This document shows, one piece after another, positions 34,177 through 40,812 of a DNA stretch of 64,000 bases (positions are counted from its first letter, which is position 1; each line of letters starts with the position of its first letter). The position numbers and the translations under genes were made by a program. Under the pieces are notes generated by a model. That model saw only the letters and a program-made list of their open reading frames with translations, searched no databases and was not told the DNA's origin. The stretch covers positions 1,736,001 through 1,800,000 of the forward strand of contig NZ_CP092370.1 of assembly GCF_028473145.1 (NCBI RefSeq). Reading direction: 5' to 3'. The stretch comes from Flavobacterium sp. CBA20B-1 (GTDB lineage Bacteria > Bacteroidota > Bacteroidia > Flavobacteriales > Flavobacteriaceae).

Positions 34177-34465
34177 GCCCAACGGGGCGGCGGCTTTGCG
34201 AAGTTCTTTATCCGAGCTTGCTCGGGGAAAGGATTTTGCAAAACCGCATGATGTACGAAGTTCGCGAAGCGACAAGCGCATCGTGCGGTGCAGGCGTCGC
34301 CCCGATGTAGCGAAAGGAGCGTAAGCGGATTTCGCTACATCGGTATCGGCTATGAGTAGTTGCGTGGGGTAGCACTTAACTTTGCAAGTACACACCAAAC
34401 TGAAAATCCGCGAGGATTTTCAGAATTAGGCGAGAACAAGCAATTACTTATAGCCATTGTTGTGC
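34177..34465 (-). repeat. attC-like site k (289 bp = 131 bp + 158-bp insert)
   Basis: The left box is GCCCAAC (34177-34183) and the right box GTTGTGC (34459-34465). The arms GGCTATGAGTAGTTGCG and CAATTACTTATAGCC are complementary with mismatches. The 158-bp repeat follows the left box. The right box GTTGTGCGT pairs exactly with ACGCACAAC at site l. Confidence 0.8.
34184..34341. repeat. 158-bp GC-rich hairpin element, copy 2
   Basis: Same length and position relative to the left box as copies 1 and 3. A handful of single-base differences are visible (for example TTTATCC for TTTTTCC, GATTTTGC for GATTTAGC, GTACGAAG for GTGCGAAG). These small changes show that the copies are not a very recent triplication. 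Confidence 0.85.
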
Positions 34466-34473
34466 GTTCGTTT

Positions 34474-35349
34474 TTATTCTTCTTTAAATATATTTTTATA
34501 GTGTTCAACGTGATGGGGAAATTCCTCTTCGTAAAACGGGTAACTTATTCCCAAAATTGAGATTTCATAACCTTCATCTTTCATTCCTGTAATTGCATTT
34601 CCAGCAACTCCTTTTATTACAAGTCCGTCTTGCCTGAATACTTTTAGTTCTGATATAACTTGAGTATCAATAAATTCAAATTCTGGGTCGTCAGTATTTA
34701 TTACAATATTATTTTTCAAGCAATACTCTTTAAAGAATTTGTATGGACTTTCAATTCCGTTAAATTCAATTTGTCCGAAGGCAACACCCATTGGTGCATC
34801 TGCTTTTTCGAGTCTTGAAGTTCCAATTTCTTTGTCTTCCAAAACTATATTGTAGGTTCTCTTACAACTGTTTAGTACCTTTTCGTTGTAAAAATCTAAA
34901 TAATAGTCAGAAGCAAGGCATTCGAATGTCTCATCTTTAAAAAAGAATATGAAATGTTTTCTGTCCGAATTATTATTCTGAATTCTTTCAATTGGATTTG
35001 GTAATTTTCTATCTAATCCACTTTTGATTTCATAGAATTCTCCCCATTCTAATTCCGTTGGCTTAATTCTGTACTGACCATAGTAAAAACCTTCGTCATT
35101 GCAAGTGTTCAGAGAATATTCAGCACAGTTTTTAAATCGAATTTTAACTTTGTCGCCTTCTTGATACTTGTTGAATTGAAAATGATTGAGATAAATATCC
35201 ATTATTAAGTCAATTCCGTCCACTTTCAATTCAATTTCTGGTGAAACAGGGTCAGCATTCCAATCCTTTGTTATTTGGATATAGTCAATTTTTCGAGTTG
35301 GAATTTCCTCTGTCTTTTTTGTTCCAAATATTTTATTTATCCAACTCAA
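34474..35349 (-). CDS. Hypothetical protein (cassette cargo)
   Basis: A 291-residue soluble protein with no signal peptide. The sequence is mixed alpha/beta, rich in Glu, Lys and aromatics, with KHFIFFFKDETFECLASDYY in the middle and GVAGNAITGMKDEGYEISIL near the end. No family was recognised. It is the sole gene of the cassette between sites k and l. Confidence 0.6.
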   Translation of the reverse strand: MSWINKIFGTKKTEEIPTRKIDYIQITKDWNADPVSPEIELKVDGIDLIMDIYLNHFQFNKYQEGDKVKIRFKNCAEYSLNTCNDEGFYYGQYRIKPTELEWGEFYEIKSGLDRKLPNPIERIQNNNSDRKHFIFFFKDETFECLASDYYLDFYNEKVLNSCKRTYNIVLEDKEIGTSRLEKADAPMGVAFGQIEFNGIESPYKFFKEYCLKNNIVINTDDPEFEFIDTQVISELKVFRQDGLVIKGVAGNAITGMKDEGYEISILGISYPFYEEEFPHHVEHYKNIFKEE

Positions 35350-35380
35350 TTTCGTTTGTTTTCGGGTTTTCTTAAATGAC

Positions 35381-35571
35381 GCACAACGGTAAAGTATAAA
35401 CGCAGTAGCGGAGTAGGGAAATCGAAACTTTCAACTTTACACAAACATAAGCTACTTGCATATTCATTTGCTAAATTTACAAAAAGGAAATTAATTTGCA
35501 AGTAGCGACAAAGAATGCACTCACGTTGAATTTGACACTTAACCTGCTATTGCGTTTATACATTGTTGGGT
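35381..35571 (-). repeat. attC-like site l (191 bp)
   Basis: The left box is GCACAAC (35381-35387) and the right box GTTGGGT (35565-35571). The arms GTATAAACGCAGTAGC and CTGCTATTGCGTTTATAC are complementary. Its right box GTTGGGTGTA is the complement of TACACCCAAC at the terminal half-site m. Confidence 0.75.
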
Positions 35572-35580
35572 GTAGTTTTT

Positions 35581-35880
35581 TTATTCAGTCAATCTATTTT
35601 TCAAATCCATTCGTTCGTGTAAAATTCTGATTACCTCAATTTTATTTTCCGAAAGTGATTGGTAAAATATAATGTGTTTTCCGGATTTTAGTCCGTGTAA
35701 GTTTTTACTTATTCCATAATATTCTTTTCCAACTTCTGGATTTTCTCCAATTCCATTACAAGCAATTTTTATTGTCGCATAATATTTATCCGCTTGTTTT
35801 TCAGACCATTTTTCATAAGTATAGTCCCAAATGTCGTTCAAATCATCAATGGCTTCTTGTCTTAATATTACTTTAGCCAT
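35581..35880 (-). CDS. RelE/ParE-family toxin
   Basis: 99 residues with the ParE fold signature: RQEAIDDLNDIWDYTYEKWS at the N-terminus, then GKEYYGISKNLHGLKSGKHI and the C-terminal IEVIRILHERMD. ParE toxins poison DNA gyrase and RelE toxins cut mRNA; ParE fits better because the partner is a ParD-type antitoxin. It overlaps the antitoxin gene by 8 bp. The pair is the cargo of the outermost cassette. Toxin-antitoxin pairs in cassette arrays are known to stabilise them against loss. Confidence 0.87.
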   Translation of the reverse strand: MAKVILRQEAIDDLNDIWDYTYEKWSEKQADKYYATIKIACNGIGENPEVGKEYYGISKNLHGLKSGKHIIFYQSLSENKIEVIRILHERMDLKNRLTE

Positions 35881-36121
35881 TTTTTCGTTTTTCAGCTTTT
35901 AGCCTTTTTAGATTTTCATCAAAGTCAAAGTCTTCAACTAAAGGACTATTCAATCCTTCTTGAATTGCATTTCTTAATGCGATTACTTTGCTTTCTTCAT
36001 TTTCCAATAGTCGAAGTCCAGCTCTTATAACCTCGCTTACATTTTTATAACGTCCAGCAGAAATCTGAGTTTGTACAAACTGATCAAAATAATTTCCGAG
36101 CGATATTGATGTATTTTTCAT
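35873..36121 (-). CDS. ParD-family antitoxin
   Basis: 82 residues. MKNTSISLGNYFDQFVQTQI and GRYKNVSEVIRAGLRLLE match the ParD/CopG ribbon-helix-helix domain. The C-terminal half (VEDFDFDENLKRLKAEKRK) would wrap the toxin. The antitoxin comes first in the operon, as usual, and likely represses it. An AT-rich stretch with a palindrome-like TACCAAATTTTGGTA at 36143-36157 lies just upstream and could be its operator. Confidence 0.88.
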   Translation of the reverse strand: MKNTSISLGNYFDQFVQTQISAGRYKNVSEVIRAGLRLLENEESKVIALRNAIQEGLNSPLVEDFDFDENLKRLKAEKRKNG

Positions 36122-36142
36122 TTCATTTTAATTTTACTCAAA

Positions 36143-36157
36143 TATACCAAATTTTGG
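36143..36157. promoter_or_regulatory. Palindrome upstream of parD-type gene (putative operator)
   Basis: TACCAAATTTTGGTA is a near-perfect palindrome 22 bp upstream of the antitoxin start. ParD-type antitoxins bind palindromes overlapping their own promoters, so autoregulation here is plausible but inferred. Confidence 0.5.
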
Positions 36158-36194
36158 TAAAATAGTCAAATTTTTAGATTTTCGCTCAAATTAC

Positions 36195-36359
36195 ACCCAA
36201 CGGGGCGGCGGCTTTGCGAAGTTCTTTTTCCGAGCTTGCTCGGGGAAAGGATTTAGCAAAACCGCATGATGTGCGAAGTTCGCGAAGCGACAAGCGCATC
36301 GTGCGGTGCAGGCGTCGCCCCGATGTAGCGAAAGGAGCGTAAGCGGATTTCGCTACATC
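36195..36359 (-). repeat. Terminal half-site m with 158-bp hairpin element, copy 3
   Basis: The box ACCCAAC (36195-36201) is followed at once by the third copy of the 158-bp repeat (36202-36359). Then sequence changes abruptly to AT-rich DNA (CAAATATATACGAAAG) upstream of ssb. No right arm or right box exists. This marks the right end of the array. No attI-like site or integrase is seen next to it. Confidence 0.7.
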
Positions 36360-36545
36360 ACAAATATATACGAAAGTTTCTTAATTAACAAAAAATAAAA
36401 TATAAACACACAAACAACTGTAAATAAACAGCATAATCGACAACAAACATTTACAATCGACTACAAATGTTTAACAACCGAATAAAATTTGCAAGCTGTT
36501 GCAACTTTGTACCAAATCATTATTTAATCATAAATTTTATACGCC

Positions 36546-36869
36546 ATGAGTACATTACGCAACAACGTTCGCTTAATCGGGAGAGTAGGCAACACACCAG
36601 AAACCAAAACTTTTGACAATGGTACAAAAGTAATCTTATCGCTTGCAACCAGCGATTATTATTACAACGATAAAAAAGAAAAAGTGGAAACCACCCAATG
36701 GCACAACATCGTTGCATGGGGCAAAACCGCTGAACTGATTCAAAAATATGTTGAAAAAGGTAAAGAAATTGCCGTGGAGGGTAAACTTACTTATCGCACT
36801 TATGAGGATAAAGAGGGCATCAAGCGCAGCATTACCGAAATTGTAATCAGTGAAGTGCTGTTTTTCTAA
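36546..36869 (+). CDS. ssb: Single-stranded DNA-binding protein (short)
   Basis: 107 residues, an OB fold of the SSB family: LRNNVRLIGRVGNTPETKTF, then WHNIVAWGKTAELIQKYVEKG and GKLTYRTYEDKEGIKRSITE. It lacks the long linker and acidic DDIPF tip of the main bacterial SSB, like other short Bacteroidetes SSBs. It binds single-stranded DNA in repair or competence. It sits immediately outside the cassette-like array; integron recombination uses folded single-stranded DNA, but any link is only suggestive. A weak CAACTTTG box is near 36501. Confidence 0.9.
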   Translation: MSTLRNNVRLIGRVGNTPETKTFDNGTKVILSLATSDYYYNDKKEKVETTQWHNIVAWGKTAELIQKYVEKGKEIAVEGKLTYRTYEDKEGIKRSITEIVISEVLFF

Positions 36870-37106
36870 AATCAAAATCCTTAGGGTTTTATAGCATTTC
36901 CACAGATGCACAGATGATTACGAATGAATGCGCGCTACTTATAAAGCGATGCATCTTATAGAATACATCGTATTCAAAATCTGTGAAAATTTCATTGGGA
37001 ATACATTCATTTTAAAACTAAATCAGTATATCTGTGGTAAAAACAAATCACTGCATATCATCGTGTTAAAAATTATTTAGGTCATACCCTAAGGTTAAAA
37101 ACCAAA
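36870..37106. other. Intergenic stretch without visible genes
   Basis: Together with the following terminator and promoter this makes about 460 bp between ssb and the receptor gene. It holds scattered CACAGAT/ATCTGTG words but no open frame, tRNA-like fold or repeat that I can support. Confidence 0.5.
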
Positions 37107-37139
37107 AGAAAATCCCTCTAATCGGGATTTTCTTTTTTT
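37107..37139 (+). terminator. Rho-independent terminator
   Basis: A perfect 10-bp stem AGAAAATCCC / GGGATTTTCT with a 7-base loop is followed by a run of T. It is 240 bp after ssb and before the receptor gene, insulating that gene from upstream transcription. What transcript it ends is unclear. Confidence 0.75.
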
Positions 37140-37286
37140 ATCTAAATTTGCCTCAAAGCCTGTGATGCTGCTCGCAATCAATGCTTTAAAAAACACCACA
37201 CACTCCTACCCTTTTGTTGTACAGAAATCATACTATTTTCTTGGTAAATCAAATGAAAAATTTCCTTTCAAAAAAATTATTTTTAT

Positions 37287-37316
37287 TTGTTTTAAATAAA
37301 AACAATAGTACTTTTG
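37287..37316 (+). promoter_or_regulatory. Bacteroidetes-type promoter of the TonB receptor gene
   Basis: TTG at 37287-37289 and TACTTTTG at 37309-37316 with a 19-bp spacer match the TTG-N19-TAnnTTTG consensus. The ATG follows at 37334. Its position supports the downstream start over the longer open frame beginning at 37214. Confidence 0.65.
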
Positions 37317-37333
37317 CATCAAATTTTTTAAAG

Positions 37334-39502
37334 ATGAAAAGATTATTACTCCTTATTCCTGCAGTTACAGTGGCTTTTGACGGGAATGCTCAACAAACCG
37401 ATTCTATCAAATCTGACAACTTAGAGGAATTAATCATTGAGGCATATATTCAAAAAAGTGTTCATTCGGCAAACAAAATGCCTTTGAAAGACATTGAAAA
37501 TCCACAGGTTTATAATGTAATCAACAAAAATATTTTAAAACAACAAGCGGCTACTACTTTTAGCGATGCTTTGAAAAATGCTACGGGTGTTTCGCGTCTT
37601 TGGGAATCTACCGGGCGTGGTTCAGACGGTGCAGAGTTTTATACCATGCGTGGTTTTTCTACGCAGCCGCGCTTGCTAAACGGTATGCCGAGTTTTACCA
37701 ATGGAAGTTTAGACCCTGCAAATGTGGAAAGCATCGAAGTAATCAAAGGTCCTTCGGGAACCATGTATGGTGGCAATATTGTGTCTTATGGTGGGTTGAT
37801 TAATATCACTACTAAAAAGCCTTACGAAACTTTTGGTGGCGAAATGGGATATATCAATGGCTCCTACGGATTAAACCGCGTGACTGCCGATATTAACACG
37901 CCTTTGAATAAACAAACTTTTTTGCGTTTAAACACTGCGTACCAATACCGCAACTCGTTTCAAGATGCCGGTTTTAGTAAATCGCTGTTCTTTGCACCAT
38001 CGTTAAAATTTGTAGCAAACGACCGACTAACTTTCTTTGTGAATACCGAAATTAAAAATTCAGAAGCTGCTAATGCGCCCATGATCTTTTTAAGCCGATA
38101 CAGTCCGTTGTCGTTTGAATCGATCGATTTATTCGAGCAAAACTATAAAAACTCCTACACCAGCAACGATTTAACCATTAAAAACCCTACGTTTAATTTT
38201 CAAGCATACGCGGTGTATCAATTGGCTGAAAACTGGACATCGACTACTATTTTTTCTAAAAACAATGCTAAAACCAGCGGTTACTACCAATATTTGTGGG
38301 ATGCTGCCAACGGAGACGAATTCACTCGTTTCATAACAAAAGGGGAAGCACAAACCAACACCACGGGTATTCAACAAAATTTTGTAGGAACTTATACTAT
38401 TGGTTCGGTTAAAAACAAATTGGTTGCCGGTTTAGATTACTTTCAACGAAAATTCTCTGTAGGCGGAACTGGTTGGGCTTCGTTTGGAACGGTTTCTTTG
38501 ATAAATCAAACAGATACAATGATCGATGCCAACGATAATGCGCAACAAACCATGTTGACGACACCGCATGTTGATGCTGCATTAGTAGGAACATCGGCAG
38601 CACTACAATCTGCAGAAACCAAGATTTATAGTGCTTACGCATCCAACGTCATTGAATTTTTACCGAATTTATCGGCAATGTTGAGTTTACGTGTGGATCA
38701 TTTTACAGGAAAACCAACTGCTTATTCCACAGAAGAAATTAAAGGAAAAACTACCTTATCACCCAAATTAGGAATTGTTTACCAACCTATTAAAGACCAA
38801 TTATCAGTATTTGGAAACTATATGAACGGTTTTCAATACTTAGATGCTGCTGCGGTTGATATCACAGATAATGAAGGAAATGTAACCGGAAGAGAAGTAC
38901 GCTTTTTTGACCCAGAACAAGCCAATCAATGGGAAATTGGGGCAAAAGCAAGCTTAATAAAAGACCGTTTATCGGTTACAGCAAGTTACTACGACATTAA
39001 AGTAAAAAACAAATTAATGGGCAATGGTATTGATGCCACCCAAGCAGGCGAAGTGCAAAGCAAAGGTTTTGAAGTAAGTGTATTGGGAAGCCCGATTGAT
39101 GGTTTAAACATTATTGCTGGTTACAGCCACAACAATAATGAAGTGATTAAAGATGCAGAAGATTCGGGTTATTTAGGTTTAAGAACCGAAGAAGCAGGTC
39201 CTGAAAATTTATTTAACTTTTGGGCAAACTATACCATTCAGCAAGGTGCGTTACAACATTTTGGTTTAGGTTTTGGTGCTAATTCTGCAAGCGAATTATT
39301 AACGCTTAATCGCGCAAACATTGGCACATTTGCTTTGCCGGGCTATACGGTTTTCAATGCTGCTTTATCATACAACACTGAAAATTACAGCGCTGTTTTA
39401 AAAGTGGACAACCTTACCAATGAAAAATATTTTATAGGCTGGTCAACCATCAACCCACAATTGGCACGCTCTATTTCGTTAGGTTTAAACTATAAATTCT
39501 AA
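37334..39502 (+). CDS. TonB-dependent siderophore receptor
   Basis: The start ATG at 37334 gives a 722-residue outer-membrane protein with a signal peptide (LLLLIPAVTVAFDGNAQ). The plug domain includes FSDALKNATGVSRLWEST, YTMRGFSTQP and VESIEVIKGPSGTMYGG, followed by INITTKKP and a 22-strand barrel ending in ...ISLGLNYKF. The plug pattern is that of ferric-siderophore receptors. The next gene, a PepSY membrane protein, starts on the stop codon (TAATG), so the two form an iron-uptake operon. Fur control is likely but no box was verified. Confidence 0.9.
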   Translation: MKRLLLLIPAVTVAFDGNAQQTDSIKSDNLEELIIEAYIQKSVHSANKMPLKDIENPQVYNVINKNILKQQAATTFSDALKNATGVSRLWESTGRGSDGAEFYTMRGFSTQPRLLNGMPSFTNGSLDPANVESIEVIKGPSGTMYGGNIVSYGGLINITTKKPYETFGGEMGYINGSYGLNRVTADINTPLNKQTFLRLNTAYQYRNSFQDAGFSKSLFFAPSLKFVANDRLTFFVNTEIKNSEAANAPMIFLSRYSPLSFESIDLFEQNYKNSYTSNDLTIKNPTFNFQAYAVYQLAENWTSTTIFSKNNAKTSGYYQYLWDAANGDEFTRFITKGEAQTNTTGIQQNFVGTYTIGSVKNKLVAGLDYFQRKFSVGGTGWASFGTVSLINQTDTMIDANDNAQQTMLTTPHVDAALVGTSAALQSAETKIYSAYASNVIEFLPNLSAMLSLRVDHFTGKPTAYSTEEIKGKTTLSPKLGIVYQPIKDQLSVFGNYMNGFQYLDAAAVDITDNEGNVTGREVRFFDPEQANQWEIGAKASLIKDRLSVTASYYDIKVKNKLMGNGIDATQAGEVQSKGFEVSVLGSPIDGLNIIAGYSHNNNEVIKDAEDSGYLGLRTEEAGPENLFNFWANYTIQQGALQHFGLGFGANSASELLTLNRANIGTFALPGYTVFNAALSYNTENYSAVLKVDNLTNEKYFIGWSTINPQLARSISLGLNYKF

Positions 39503-40728
39503 TGACTAAAAAGAAAGACAAAAAGCCCAAAAGCAAATTCAAGAAATTAATAGGCAAGTTGCACCTTTGGTTCGGCTTGCTTATTGGTGCTATTGTATTT
39601 TTTATTTCTATTACTGGTGCATTATATGTTTTTAAAGATGAAATCGAAGGGTTACAACGCAAAGAATATGTACAGCATCATGAACCCAACCATCAAAACA
39701 AAGAAAAACTTCCGCTAAAGCAATTAGAAAACTTGGTGCAACAACAAGTGCAGGAACAATACCCAATTCACTGGGTAAATATTCCGATAGATCGTGCGCT
39801 GTCATACCAATTTTATTATTTTGAACGAAACGAACACGCTTGGAACTATTTCGATGAATATCCTGTGTACAAAGTGGCGTATGTAAATCCCTACAACGGA
39901 AAAGTTTTGCAGGTGTATGATGAAAAAAACAGTTTTTTCAACATTGTGAAAATGTTGCATTGGAGTTTTCTGTTGAATTCTGATTGGGGAAAATGGGTTA
40001 CGGGAATTCCTGTATTGATTTTTGTTTTTATGCTGATTTCGGGCATCATTCTATGGTGGCCAAAAAACAAATCGGCTCGCAAACAACGCTTCTGGTTCAA
40101 ATGGAAAAACGTGAAAAGCTGGAAACGAAAAAACTATGACCTGCACAATATTATTGGTTTTTATACTTCGTTTTTTGCGCTTATTTTTTCGATTACCGGC
40201 TTGTTTTACGCGTTCTTTTTCATTCAAGCAATGATTTATGTGGTTTTTTCGGGCGGAAAAACCCAATATCCCGACTTTTCGCACATTACCACCACAGCAC
40301 CTGCATCGTTGAGAACCGATACCACTTTAGATAAAATCGCCCAAAAGGTAGAAGAACTATACCCTGATGCGTATATGTTTGCCTTAGATTTAGGTCATGA
40401 GCATATAGACGATCACGAACATCCCAACTTTGAAGTATTTGTGCGTCATTTATCTTATTCTTACCATAAAAACAGTAATTTAATTTTCGATGAAAATTCT
40501 GGTGAATTGCTTCATACCCGCAACCCTGAAGACAAAAATTTTGGTGAAAAAATGGTAAATGCCAATTATGATATTCATGTGGGTGCTATTTTTGGTTGGC
40601 CCACAAAAATCATTGCTTTCATTGTAAGTTTGCTTTGTGCCAGCTTGCCTGTTACGGGTTTTATGATTTGGTATGGCCGCAATAAAAAGAAAAACAACAC
40701 TAAAAAAGTGCACAGCAAAACCATCTAA
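39502..40728 (+). CDS. PepSY-associated membrane protein (siderophore-iron reductase type)
   Basis: 408 residues with four membrane segments (LWFGLLIGAIVFFISITGAL near 25, about 170, about 215 and about 375) and PepSY-type periplasmic regions. KLHLWFGL, KMLHWSFLL and YDLHNIIGFY provide the conserved His residues that bind heme in this family. Relatives next to TonB receptors reduce or release iron from imported siderophores in the periplasm. Translation is coupled to the receptor by TAATG. A hairpin at 40750-40786 could terminate the transcript. Confidence 0.85.
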   Translation: MTKKKDKKPKSKFKKLIGKLHLWFGLLIGAIVFFISITGALYVFKDEIEGLQRKEYVQHHEPNHQNKEKLPLKQLENLVQQQVQEQYPIHWVNIPIDRALSYQFYYFERNEHAWNYFDEYPVYKVAYVNPYNGKVLQVYDEKNSFFNIVKMLHWSFLLNSDWGKWVTGIPVLIFVFMLISGIILWWPKNKSARKQRFWFKWKNVKSWKRKNYDLHNIIGFYTSFFALIFSITGLFYAFFFIQAMIYVVFSGGKTQYPDFSHITTTAPASLRTDTTLDKIAQKVEELYPDAYMFALDLGHEHIDDHEHPNFEVFVRHLSYSYHKNSNLIFDENSGELLHTRNPEDKNFGEKMVNANYDIHVGAIFGWPTKIIAFIVSLLCASLPVTGFMIWYGRNKKKNNTKKVHSKTI

Positions 40729-40764
40729 CCAAACCCTAATTAATCTTTTAAAGCGATTTTTTCA

Positions 40765-40793
40765 TTGTTATGTGAAGAATCGCTTTATTTTTG
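40765..40793 (+). promoter_or_regulatory. Bacteroidetes-type promoter before the 40813 gene
   Basis: TTG at 40765-40767 and TATTTTTG at 40786-40793 with an 18-bp spacer match the consensus. The ATG is 20 bp downstream. The -7 box overlaps the 3' arm of the AAGCGATT/AATCGCTT hairpin that may terminate the upstream operon. Confidence 0.6.
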
Positions 40794-40812
40794 TAGTTTA
40801 ATTTTTTGAGCT

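Larger units (their letters stand above)
13248..36359 (-). other. Integron-like cassette array (CALIN-like), about 23 kb
   Basis: All cargo genes in this stretch are on the minus strand. They are separated by attC-like sites at about 14.2, 15.3, 16.65, 17.26, 17.94, 21.8, 23.0, 26.6, 28.0, 31.8, 34.2 and 35.4 kb, with a half-site at 36.2 kb. Eight of these sites are 130-135 bp long after removing a 158-bp insert. On the minus strand each runs from a box ending CAACA to a CGTT box with long complementary arms between. Start and end boxes of the same cassette are complementary in at least seven cases. No integron integrase is visible, so it is either a CALIN or the part of an integron away from its integrase. 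Confidence 0.75.

Noticed and set aside
13248..36359. CRISPR array
   Set aside because: The repeats are over 130 bp, palindromic, vary in sequence and separate full genes. No short uniform spacers and no cas genes.
36870..37106. Small RNA between ssb and the receptor gene
   Set aside because: A terminator exists at 37107, but no promoter or conserved fold was seen upstream; RNA-seq would be required.
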